From Myroides fluvii (lineage in GTDB: Bacteria > Bacteroidota > Bacteroidia > Flavobacteriales > Flavobacteriaceae): a stretch of DNA of 64,000 nt. The stretch covers positions 3,678,501-3,742,500 of the forward strand of contig NZ_CP039934.1 of NCBI RefSeq assembly GCF_009792295.1, read 5' to 3'. Made by a program: the position numbers and the translations under genes. Positions 17,224 to 25,044 of the stretch are shown here, piece after piece. A model generated the notes under the pieces. That model was not told the origin of the DNA and did no database searches. It was given only the letters and a program-made list of their open reading frames with translations. The number at the start of each line of letters is the position of its first letter. Positions within the stretch are counted from its first letter, which is position 1.

Positions 17224-18594
17224 ATGCTCAAGATATCTGAACATTTCGAATATTATCACGAAAAAAAAGTACATTGGGAACGTTTTAATGCTGTTTCACA
17301 AAAGGAACAGTATTGTTCTGGTGAAATTCTAGAAGATTCTATTCACTTTCAATCCAACAAAGATTCATTATGCGCCTCTATTTCCTTTTTTAGGGACGTA
17401 GAAAGCATGAGTGTAAATTCTTGTGCCATAAAATCTACCTATTATATAGGGTTAGATCGGTTTCCTAAACTAGAGTTGAATGTTTATATAGAACCTAAAA
17501 TTAATGATGTCCTAAAAGTTGATTATATTCAAATGCTGATAGAAGCCTTAACAGATTCAGAAAACTTTGATCATTTAGAAGGGTTAACTCAAACTAAATG
17601 GGAAGAGCCGTGGATTGAAATCGAAACGACACAGCAGCTATTATTAACCCCTTTTCTCTTAGCTCAATACTTAGCTATAGTAAAAAGCATGGTGAAAAAA
17701 GGACTCAAAAAGTCCTATTATACTGTTACAGCTAATTTGACTAATCGTGTAAAAGGTAAAGTTTTGGTTGGACAGCAGATCAAACAAAATATTCTTAAAA
17801 ATAGACTTACCAAAACAGTTTGTCAATATCAAGAATTTGGTTATGATACAGAGGTAAACCAATTTCTAAAATTTGTACTTCAAAAAATATCATCCTTACT
17901 GAATGACTATCGCTCTAATAAAGAGTTTTCAAACAACTTACACGAATTGTTAGTCTTCAACCAAGGAGCTTTTCAACAAATTAGCAATCAATCATTTAGA
18001 GAATTAAAATATAAAGAAAACAATCCGTTCTATAGAAATTATAACAAGGCCATTGAATTAGGTAATCAGATATTAAAATTGATAGACAATAATATTTCAA
18101 AACCTACTCAAATAAATAAAGTAAAATATCCTCCATTTTGGATTGACATGAGTAAGCTCTTTGAGTTGTATACATTTAAGAAACTACGTGAACAATTTCC
18201 AAATGAAGGAGAAGTAAAATACCATTTTAAAGTCAATCGACAAGAACCAGATTTTATTTTAAATACGAATTGCGGTCTTAAAGCAGTTGTAGATGCAAAG
18301 TACAAACCTAGATACAAAAAAGGAAATCCATCAATGGAAGACGCAAGACAACTAGCTGGATATACCAGATTAAATACAATCTATAAAGAATTAGGAATTA
18401 ATGATGATAATATAATACCGGCGTATTTTATATACCCAAAGGATATGCTAATTGAAAAGGTTGGAGACGAATCGGCTGAAATAAATTTTGATAACAGCAT
18501 TGATAGTGATGTTTTTCCTTTCTTTCATACACCAAGGAAATCGAGTACCTATAGACAAATGTATTTGCAAGAGATAGAATTGATAAACGTTTAA
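17224..18594 (+). CDS. mcrC: McrC-family nuclease subunit
   Basis: Nuclease partner of McrB. An N-terminal beta-rich DUF2357/McrC-type domain is followed by a helical middle and a PD-(D/E)XK nuclease near the C-terminus: EPDFIL near residue 341 and DAKYKPRY near 356 give the Asp and the D/E-x-K element. Length (456) is normal. It directly follows mcrB. The two proteins together cleave DNA carrying modified cytosines in characterised relatives; here the reader domain differs from E. coli McrB, so the target may differ. Confidence 0.92.
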   Translation: MLKISEHFEYYHEKKVHWERFNAVSQKEQYCSGEILEDSIHFQSNKDSLCASISFFRDVESMSVNSCAIKSTYYIGLDRFPKLELNVYIEPKINDVLKVDYIQMLIEALTDSENFDHLEGLTQTKWEEPWIEIETTQQLLLTPFLLAQYLAIVKSMVKKGLKKSYYTVTANLTNRVKGKVLVGQQIKQNILKNRLTKTVCQYQEFGYDTEVNQFLKFVLQKISSLLNDYRSNKEFSNNLHELLVFNQGAFQQISNQSFRELKYKENNPFYRNYNKAIELGNQILKLIDNNISKPTQINKVKYPPFWIDMSKLFELYTFKKLREQFPNEGEVKYHFKVNRQEPDFILNTNCGLKAVVDAKYKPRYKKGNPSMEDARQLAGYTRLNTIYKELGINDDNIIPAYFIYPKDMLIEKVGDESAEINFDNSIDSDVFPFFHTPRKSSTYRQMYLQEIELINV

Positions 18595-18777
18595 ATTATA
18601 ATTTTAACTCACCACATCTGCATCACATAATTACTATAACTAATTATAAATCAAGCGATATAAGATATTGTATCGGGAAATAACCTGTCTTTTTAATACT
18701 TTTATTTGGTTTGAAATACTTTAAAAACCAAATAATTAAGTGTTAAATATCTTTATAAAATGTCCTTATTTTCTATA

Positions 18778-18834
18778 TTTAGTAACCCATTTGTACCCCA
18801 CTTTAAAATTATGTGGTACAAATGGGTTACTAAA
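18778..18834. repeat. Perfect 20-bp inverted repeat at right end of element
   Basis: The left arm 18778-18797 and right arm 18815-18834 (TTTAGTAACCCATTTGTACC and its exact complement) flank a 17-base spacer. It lies after mcrC and 20 bp before the 37-bp repeat and integrase remnant. It may be a transcription terminator without U-tract, but its length and position fit a recombinase or resolution site at the element boundary. Confidence 0.8.
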
Positions 18835-18853
18835 TGAGTTTCCCTAACCTCAT

Positions 18854-18890
18854 CACTAAATCAACTCGTTTTTACTAATCTTAAATACTC
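18854..18890 (+). repeat. 37-bp direct repeat, copy 1
   Basis: Matches 20011-20047 at 35 of 37 positions. It overlaps the start of the integrase remnant: in frame it reads NQLVFTNLKYS, equivalent to RVFIGLRYS of the integrase at the window start. Confidence 0.9.
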
Positions 18891-19134
18891 TGCTATTTAC
18901 AATAATGAAATTGTCCGTTGGTGTAACCGGGCAGGTATTCACAAGCATATTACCTTCCATAGTGCGAGACATACTAATGCAGTACTGCTCTTAGAGAATG
19001 GAGCGGATATTTACACGGTTTCCAAGCGTTTAGGACATCGTGAGATTAGAACGACTCAAGTCTATGCCAAGATCATTGATAGTAAAATGAAAGAGGCCTC
19101 TGAGCTTATTCCTGAGCTTAAGTTTGGGTTTTAA
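18859..19134 (+). pseudogene. C-terminal remnant of a tyrosine integrase
   Basis: Open frame without start, 92 codons, matching the last part of the integrase at the left of the window: YSAIYNNEIVRWCNRAGIHK, HSARHTNAVLLLENGADIYT, LGHREIRTTQVYAKI. It retains HxxR, the second His and the catalytic Tyr but lacks the N-terminal domain and the first Arg, so it is inactive. It is either the scar of an earlier element using a related integrase or a duplicated boundary. Confidence 0.88.
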
Positions 19135-19188
19135 ACTGAGGGGTTGATTACATCTTAGAGAATAACTCAATAAAACATTTAAAAAAAG

Positions 19189-19219
19189 TTCCCGAATTGG
19201 GAAATATATTATAACTTTG
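19189..19219 (+). promoter_or_regulatory. higBA promoter and operator
   Basis: Palindrome TTCCCgaattGGGAA (19189-19203), followed by a consensus-type -7 box TAACTTTG at 19212-19219, 31 bp before the toxin ATG. The dyad next to the promoter is the expected binding site of the HTH antitoxin for autoregulation. Confidence 0.7.
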
Positions 19220-19249
19220 TATAAATTATTTTAATTGAGAGTAATAGCG

Positions 19250-19528
19250 ATGAAAACGTTACGTGTGTTTTGGACAAAACATGCAGACAGTGAGCAACAA
19301 TTAAAGGCTTGGTATCAAGAGGCAGAAAAAGCAACTTGGAAAAATAGTAATGAAATAAAGGCCGAATATCCAAGCGCAAGTATATTAGACGATAATAGAA
19401 TATGTTTTAATATTAAAGGAAATCATTACCGATTAATTGTCAAGATAAACTTTGGGCATCAAATGATGTGGATTCGCTTTATAGGGACCCACGCAGAATA
19501 TGATAAAATTAATGCTAATACCATTTAA
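19250..19528 (+). CDS. higB: HigB-family toxin
   Basis: RelE-superfamily mRNA interferase of the HigB family, expected to cleave mRNA on the ribosome. 92 residues from ATG 19250; the GTG at 19235 is less likely because it lies closer to the -7 box. Family features visible are FWTKHADSEQQLKAWYQEAE, then TWKNSNEIKAEYPSASIL, the NIKGNHYRLIVKI core and the final RFIGTHAEYDKI. It is followed after 3 bp by the antitoxin, the usual toxin-first order of higBA. Confidence 0.9.
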   Translation: MKTLRVFWTKHADSEQQLKAWYQEAEKATWKNSNEIKAEYPSASILDDNRICFNIKGNHYRLIVKINFGHQMMWIRFIGTHAEYDKINANTI

Positions 19529-19531
19529 ATT

Positions 19532-19888
19532 ATGAAATTGAAACCTATAAAATCAGAACAAGATTACGAAGCAGCTTTAGAAAGACTAGAGTTGATTTTT
19601 GATGCACTTCCAGGAACAGAGGATAGTGATGAATTGGAGATTTTGGGAATGTTGATTGAAAAATATGAAAAAGAACATTTTCCTATGGATCTACCAGATC
19701 CTATTGAAGCAATTAAATTTAGAATGGAGCAAATGGGCTACACACAAAATGATTTAGCGGAAATGATCGGATTAAAAAGTCGAGCAAGTGAAATTTTAAA
19801 TAGAAAGCGAAAATTATCATTAGATATGATACGCACCTTAACCAAAAAATTGCATATTCCTTCAGAAGTTTTAATTCAAGCCTATTAA
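19532..19888 (+). CDS. higA: HigA-family XRE antitoxin
   Basis: 118-residue antitoxin. The N-terminal half is the HigA dimerisation/toxin-binding region with an acidic ELEILGMLIEKYEKEHFPMD stretch; the C-terminal half is an HTH_XRE domain (IKFRMEQMGYTQNDLAEMIG and SRASEILNRKRKLSLDMIR). It should neutralise HigB and repress the operon at the 19189-19203 dyad. The gene ends in a strong bidirectional hairpin. Confidence 0.92.
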   Translation: MKLKPIKSEQDYEAALERLELIFDALPGTEDSDELEILGMLIEKYEKEHFPMDLPDPIEAIKFRMEQMGYTQNDLAEMIGLKSRASEILNRKRKLSLDMIRTLTKKLHIPSEVLIQAY

Positions 19889-19892
19889 AAAT

Positions 19893-19916
19893 AAAGCCTC
19901 CCTACACGGAGGCTTT
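19893..19916. terminator. Terminator after higBA
   Basis: AAAGCCTCC (19893-19901) pairs perfectly with GGAGGCTTT (19908-19916), with flanking A and T runs. Confidence 0.85.
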
Positions 19917-20010
19917 ACTATTTATAAATCCTTTGTATAAATATCAACTAGTTAATAAAAACCCTTCCAAATTAGTTAGTTATCAAGAAAACTCATAGAG
20001 GAAAGAGAAT

Positions 20011-20047
20011 CAATAAATCAACTCGTTTTCACTAATCTTAAATACTC
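20011..20047 (+). repeat. 37-bp direct repeat, copy 2
   Basis: Second copy of the 18854-18890 repeat (35/37). After position 20047 it diverges completely, so it is only the edge of an integrase-like sequence. The two copies enclose the integrase remnant and higBA, a span of about 1.1 kb. Confidence 0.9.
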
Positions 20048-20122
20048 GTATCTGCCCGACCAACTGCATATTTCATGAGCTAATGTAAGATAGTAAGTTT
20101 GTCTCAAATACTAAAGAGATGA

Positions 20123-20248
20123 ACAAACGTTAATCCTTATCAGTGGTTAAAATACGTCCTTGAAAATATACAATCCATCAACCACAAGAATATTACAGCG
20201 CTATATCCGCATGGTTATAAGAAGTTAATTACAGACTCAGCAGAATAA
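20123..20248 (+). pseudogene. IS66-family transposase, C-terminal fragment
   Basis: In-frame 41-codon fragment ending in TAA reads NPYQWLKYVLENIQ, then ITALYPHGYKK, which is the typical end of IS66 transposases (INPYEWLKDVL and a final LLPhxY-like motif). Preceded by an in-frame stop. The remainder of the IS is absent. Confidence 0.75.
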
Positions 20249-20265
20249 TTTTTAGACTGCACAAG

Positions 20266-20577
20266 ATGTACTTGTTCGGGCGGATACTTTTAAACAGCAA
20301 TTGGTTAGTGGCATCAGAGATAGAACTAATCTACAAGTCAAAAGTTAAAGCATCTGAAAGACCAAGAATTGAATCTTCTTACTCCGCTTTTGAAATAGCT
20401 TTAAAAGCTTGGGATGAAAATAAGATTGAACTTTTAGAACAATTTAAAGTACTTATGCTTTCAAACAATAATAGAGTACTTGGCATACTTGAAATATCAT
20501 CAGGTGGTATTGCTGGAACAGTAGTAGATCTTAGATTGGTAAATAAAAACGCCTTTCGAGGCGTTTTTACTGACTAA
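20266..20577 (+). pseudogene. Truncated RadC/JAB-domain protein
   Basis: The N-terminal half of a RadC-like protein is clear: EIELIYKSKVKASERPRI, then LEQFKVLMLSNNNRVLGILE and GGIAGTVVDLRL. The frame then runs into unrelated residues and through a terminator hairpin, so the HNHPSG metal site and the catalytic Asp of RadC are missing. Such RadC genes are common cargo next to transposases in Bacteroidota islands. Confidence 0.8.
20545..20568. terminator. Terminator at truncated radC end
   Basis: AAAAACGCCT (20545-20554) and AGGCGTTTTT (20559-20568) with a TTCG tetraloop, ending in a T-run. Confidence 0.88.
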
Positions 20578-20658
20578 TAATTGTATTTTATTGATAACAA
20601 AGGCTTTAGTGAGTATTTCGGTCAGACCTTGTCACCAATACATTGTAACCTCCTATTC

Positions 20659-21450
20659 TTACCTTTTGAACTTTAGAAACTTAAGCAAGCTAAATTTTGG
20701 TTTGGGTTTAAGTAGGTCTATCATATGTTCAACGGTTTCAACCGCTACTTTGTTTGTTCTATTCGTGGGAACCGTGCCAAAATAGCTAGGTAAAGTAGCA
20801 TTGATTTTTTCAAAAACACCCTTTGTGGTTAACCGTTCAATTATTCTCCGTCCATCTGAATAATCATCATAAATATCAACGGGTAACGGTTGATATTGTG
20901 GTGTGGATTTTATGTAGGTAGAGAAGAAATAGGGATCTAAAGCTCCAAATTCCAATCCGAAGGCGATTGGAACTTCAATCTCTTGCTTGGTTTTAGTGTT
21001 GTAAAAATGACAGTGCAAGCCATGAAAAAAAAACGTCCATTCCTTATACCTTCCACTTTGCCCCTTTGCTTGCCAATAGTTAAGAAAAGCAACGTAGGGT
21101 ATCTCATTTTTTAAATCGATGTTCAACTGTTCCGCTAATCCATAAATCAAGTTTGTTGCCAGTTCTCGATAATCTAAAGCATATTGTTCTAATACAGTTT
21201 GATTCGAGTCGATCTCCTCATCCGTTATCAATTTTTGAATACCAATTTTTGGTTCATTCCTATATATCCCCACAGCATGATGTGGAAACTTTAATTTGAG
21301 GTCTTCTCCTACTCTTTGTCTTTCAGGTTCGACATTGGCAGAAAACGCTATAATGAGGTTTATATTACGCGATAAGTTTGCAATAAAGGAATCCGATGGA
21401 ATTTCATCTAAATTGTCAACGTACAGTACTTTTTCAGTTGATTCTAACAT
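20659..21450 (-). CDS. Hypothetical cytoplasmic protein
   Basis: 263-residue soluble protein that I do not recognise with certainty. Distinctive features are a short N-terminal alpha/beta region, a WTFFFHGLHCHFYN segment near residue 138 with two nearby His and a Cys, then VPIAFGLEFGALDPYFFSTY, and a basic Lys-rich C-terminal tail. The His/Cys block loosely recalls small DUF families of polymorphic-toxin immunity loci, but this is only a resemblance. It stands alone on the minus strand within the decay zone and looks intact. Confidence 0.65.
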   Translation of the reverse strand: MLESTEKVLYVDNLDEIPSDSFIANLSRNINLIIAFSANVEPERQRVGEDLKLKFPHHAVGIYRNEPKIGIQKLITDEEIDSNQTVLEQYALDYRELATNLIYGLAEQLNIDLKNEIPYVAFLNYWQAKGQSGRYKEWTFFFHGLHCHFYNTKTKQEIEVPIAFGLEFGALDPYFFSTYIKSTPQYQPLPVDIYDDYSDGRRIIERLTTKGVFEKINATLPSYFGTVPTNRTNKVAVETVEHMIDLLKPKPKFSLLKFLKFKR

Positions 21451-21564
21451 GGTATTTAAATAAACGATGAAAACTAACTTTGTTTTTTACCAATATTCAA
21501 AGTTATCCAAAAACTTCTATCTTTAATACTTTAAAAACATTTGTCAGTTCCCTCTTTTACTAGC

Positions 21565-21901
21565 ATGAAAATACAACTAATTAGCGACTTACACTTAGAA
21601 TTTGGCAGTGGTACTCCTTTGTCTTTTGACAAGACTGATCTGGTTATATTCGCTGGAGATACCCATTTGGGTAGTAAGGGAATCGAATGGATTAAAAAGT
21701 ACATACCCAATAAAAAAGTACTTTATCTATTGGGCAATCACGAGTATTACAAGGGAACATCAACCAACGTATTGGATTCACGGTCATATTCACACACCGT
21801 GTAACTATAAAATTGGCGAAACTACAATTATTTGTAACCCACATGGCTATTTAGATGAAAGAGATAATGGATTTGATAAAGAACTGATTATTGAACTATA
21901 G
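21565..21901 (+). pseudogene. Metallophosphoesterase with internal deletion
   Basis: Two parts of one calcineurin-like phosphoesterase remain in different frames. The first frame has the metal-binding ISDLHLEF, FAGDTHLG and LLGNHEYYKG. After about 21755 the second frame has YWIHGHIHTPC and IICNPHGYLDE. The middle of a normal enzyme (over 100 residues) is missing and the join is out of frame, so the gene is inactive. Confidence 0.85.
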
Positions 21902-22575
21902 AAAGAGGAGCTGTTTCCTATTCGAGCTACTTAATTTTTAATCAATTAAAAAATTACTATCTCATTCCTTTACCCTATTTTTATAGAAATCTAAATGCAC
22001 AACAAAGAAATTAGCGTAGAAAAGACAAAACAGTTCCCATTCATTTCTAAGTAGCTCCTTTCGCTTTTTAAATGAAGCTACACAATTACATAAGTTGAAT
22101 GCAGATTAAAGTTCCTCATGTTATAAAAACAGCAAAAATGTAACACGTTATTTTTTCATGTTATAAAAAACAGAAAAATATAACTTGAATGAGTTCATAT
22201 AAATTCACCAAATCACAAGTAGAATTGTTTGTATTTTTTATAAAAGAAATGGTATTTCGACCAGACCCGTACAAACGTATTTATGATACTATTTTTCCTA
22301 CTTTGAGATCAAGTAGAAAAGAATTTTATCTTGATTCTATCAGCGAAAAATGACATAAAAAAGAGAACATATTCATTAAAATTCACTACCTCCTCACATT
22401 CATCTGTTAAAACTCATCCGTTGATTTTCGTTTGAAATACTTTAAAAAAGTGTTGTACAAAAATACAAAAAACAGGATTTACCCCCTATGAATGCTAGGT
22501 TTTAAAACATTGTATGGACGGATATACCAAACAAATCCCTCTAATAAGGCGATGGACAGAGTTAAAGAAGGCTTT
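21902..22575. other. Largely non-coding stretch with small ORF
   Basis: About 670 bp without a firm gene. A 54-codon frame at 22189-22353 (+) starts MSSYKFTKSQVELF and could be a small protein or gene fragment. It is preceded by two 28-bp near-repeats at 22117 and 22157. A weak inverted pair (AGCTACTTA/TAAGTAGCT) near 21924 and 22046 is also present. Nothing else is seen. Confidence 0.4.
22117..22184. repeat. Two 28-bp dyad-containing repeats
   Basis: CATGTTATAAAAA...TAAC occurs at 22117-22144 and 22157-22184, 40 bp apart. Each has GTTATA at one end and a TATAAC-like complement at the other, giving tandem operator-like dyads just before the small frame at 22189. Confidence 0.6.
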
Positions 22576-23112
22576 TTACTTCAGTTTCATCTGCAACAAT
22601 TCCATCCATTTTGCTCGATCGTTCACCACAAAACGACAGGTTTGATCCGCTAATTTTACCTTTACCCCGTTATCGATCACCCCCATGGTTCTACACGGTT
22701 GGATGGTTTGTATATCGGCAAAGGCAATGCGTACCGTTTTTTTTGTAAAATTAAACTTGTGTGAATGAAAGAGTAAATAGTCTTGGGTTATCCCAAGTTT
22801 TCCACCAATGGCCTGTCCTTTTAAAAACAAATTGGCCACGCCATAAGCTTCCAAAACTTCACCTTCTTCTAAGGGTAAATCTAATTTAAGTAAAATTCCC
22901 TTGGTCATCTTCTTGATAAAGAAGTAAAACACCAAGGAGAAAAATACACCAAAGAGCACGCCTTTCACCAAATAGTAATACCATGCAACTAAGCTACGAT
23001 CAAATAGCCAATCCAGTAGTACCCCCAAAAGAATATAAGTTACAATAACTAAGCTTACAATCTTGATTGCGTCTTTTTTGCTTACTCCCAAAGCATCTGC
23101 TCCAATTTTCAT
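22576..23112 (-). CDS. Membrane protein with PH/GRAM-like domain
   Basis: 178 residues. Two hydrophobic helices at about 16-38 and 48-68 anchor it in the inner membrane. The soluble C-terminal half (about 80-178) has the strand pattern and final Trp-containing helix of small bacterial PH/GRAM domains (LGITQDYLLFHSHKFNF, VRIAFADIQTI, RAKWMELLQ). Function unknown. Upstream on the same strand lies an acyl-CoA dehydrogenase gene separated by a terminator, so it is transcribed independently. Confidence 0.72.
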   Translation of the reverse strand: MKIGADALGVSKKDAIKIVSLVIVTYILLGVLLDWLFDRSLVAWYYYLVKGVLFGVFFSLVFYFFIKKMTKGILLKLDLPLEEGEVLEAYGVANLFLKGQAIGGKLGITQDYLLFHSHKFNFTKKTVRIAFADIQTIQPCRTMGVIDNGVKVKLADQTCRFVVNDRAKWMELLQMKLK

Positions 23113-23280
23113 GTTTTTTCGTTTAATGAGGTTTTAAAGATACGGATAAGATACCGCTAATTTCTATCAAAAAGCAACATATATAAAGGTAAAAATAGAA
23201 GTTACCTTACGCCTTAAAAGACGATTTTATTCTTGGACGTAAAATACCTAACACTTGCAGAACAATAGAACCACAAAAAA

Positions 23281-23304
23281 AGTCAAGCAGCAAACTACTT
23301 GACT
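23281..23304. terminator. Bidirectional terminator
   Basis: AGTCAAG (23281-23287) pairs with CTTGACT (23298-23304), with an A-run before and a T-run after, ending the minus-strand acyl-CoA dehydrogenase transcript. Confidence 0.85.
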
Positions 23305-23337
23305 CTTTTTTATAATTTAGCACGTAAACGCCTTCGT

Positions 23338-24834
23338 TTAAAAACGCGTCCAATCTGAATTTACTTGATAATCCAAGATAGGATCTACGTCATTTTGGGT
23401 TTTAAATTGTCCGTAAAAAGCGGCTAAATCCACCTCAACCTGTTGACGGGTAATTTCTACCAGTTGGGGATTAAAGTCGTCCATTTGCAACACAAATTGA
23501 AAGCTAATAACACGAGAAAGCATCTTGCCAATAAGCAACATATTGCGTTGTTTTACGGTACTATCCACCGTAAAATCGAAATAGGTTTGAAATAAATCCA
23601 CACTTAGATTCGTGCGTTCATATCCTTGTAAAAAGCGATATAGATTGGTTTCCTTCGCCTTTCGCATCAGCTTTACAATTCCTTCCGCAATTTGCGTATA
23701 CAACATCTCATTGGATCCCTCAAAAATTTGGAAGGGTCTACAATCAACTAGAGATCGCCCTGCAATATGGTCCAAGCGATACCCATTCGCACCTGCTAAT
23801 TGCAAGCTAATTTGAGCCGATTCTTGCATTAAATCCGTCACAACCGCTTTGAGTATATTAGCCTCAATACTCATCGAAGCCAAGTCGTTCTCAATGCCAC
23901 TGGTTGCTACACTGAAAATACACATCCCTGAACACAGCGTATAAGCCGCTTGAATCTTGGCAATTTGATTTTTCACTGAATCAATACTCAATAGTGGAAC
24001 TCCTCCTACTTGTCTTTCTTGACAATGCGCCAATGATTCGTCTAACAGCCTTTGAATAAAGCCCAACCCCATTCCTGGGAATTGCAATCTACTGCGGTGT
24101 AGCGTATCGAGCATTAATTTAATTCCCGTGCTTTCCGTTACTAATTTTTGTTCTGAAGGAACGGCAATATCAATTTCGTTAATACCATACGGAATCGCAT
24201 ACAGCCCTAGGTTATTGTAGCGGTGAGTCATGGGAATATGTTGTTCCACTCTGTTGTTTTCAGAAACAAAAAAGTCAATATCTCGAGATAATTCGCCATT
24301 GGGTTTGCTCTCTCTTGCAGTTACTAACCAAAAGTCAGCCGCACCACTCAACCCTTGCCAGTGTTTTTGTCCTTTAATGTGAAACATTCCCTCTTTGTGC
24401 TCAAAGGCTGTTTTCATATTCAAGGCATCACTCCCATGGGCTTTTTCCGTAATCATCAAGCCGCCCATAGCTTTATTTTCCATAAACTGGTGAAATACGC
24501 GTTGCTGTACCGCTGGTTGCCCGTACTTTGCTAGAGGTTCCAAAAAAAGCGCAATGTTAATCCCAAACATCAACGACAAGGGCAACGACTCATACGAAGC
24601 AGCCGCAAGTATTTGCAAGCACTCTTTTACTTGTACTCCTCGCCCGCCGTACATGGTCGGAATAGCTACTGCTAATGGTTTTTCCTCCATGATTTCCTCC
24701 ATTAATTCAGCCGGAAAATCACGGGTTAACCCCATATCATTATAATTGTATTTTTCGCGAAACAAATACTTCAATCGCTTCTTGAATTCTGCGATATAGG
24801 TATTAAATTCGATGTGTTCTATTACTGCATGCAT
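23338..24834 (-). CDS. Acyl-CoA dehydrogenase family flavoprotein
   Basis: 498-residue FAD-dependent dehydrogenase that would introduce a double bond into an acyl thioester. The N-terminal helical domain leads to the FAD-contact block LMITEKAHGSDALNMKT near residue 128, then the beta-barrel (FHIKGQKHWQGLSGAADFW). The C-terminal helical domain ends with the family motif FQIFEGSNEMLYTQIAEGI near 368. It is longer than standard enzymes (about 380), with an extra C-terminal helical extension of about 100 residues. An AraC regulator lies upstream on the same strand and may control it. Substrate not predictable. Confidence 0.88.
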   Translation of the reverse strand: MHAVIEHIEFNTYIAEFKKRLKYLFREKYNYNDMGLTRDFPAELMEEIMEEKPLAVAIPTMYGGRGVQVKECLQILAAASYESLPLSLMFGINIALFLEPLAKYGQPAVQQRVFHQFMENKAMGGLMITEKAHGSDALNMKTAFEHKEGMFHIKGQKHWQGLSGAADFWLVTARESKPNGELSRDIDFFVSENNRVEQHIPMTHRYNNLGLYAIPYGINEIDIAVPSEQKLVTESTGIKLMLDTLHRSRLQFPGMGLGFIQRLLDESLAHCQERQVGGVPLLSIDSVKNQIAKIQAAYTLCSGMCIFSVATSGIENDLASMSIEANILKAVVTDLMQESAQISLQLAGANGYRLDHIAGRSLVDCRPFQIFEGSNEMLYTQIAEGIVKLMRKAKETNLYRFLQGYERTNLSVDLFQTYFDFTVDSTVKQRNMLLIGKMLSRVISFQFVLQMDDFNPQLVEITRQQVEVDLAAFYGQFKTQNDVDPILDYQVNSDWTRF

Positions 24835-25044
24835 AACTATCTCCTTTTTTTCAATTAAAAATCTACCGCTGATTGACCGTTTCTTCCCCTATGTGCCAAA
24901 AAATCGATTAACGATGGAGTCAGCTATAAGGACAAAAACGATCAAACACTACGTTGAACAAATTTAAGAATCTGATTGCGAAACAAATATGATAGTTCAG
25001 ATTAAAACTAGGACAAATCGTGCATCTTTACTAGACAACTGAAA

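Noticed and set aside
21901..22055. Possible MITE from AGGAGCT/AGCTCCT-type inverted ends
   Set aside because: The arms are only about 10 bp with gaps, and no target-site duplication is visible.
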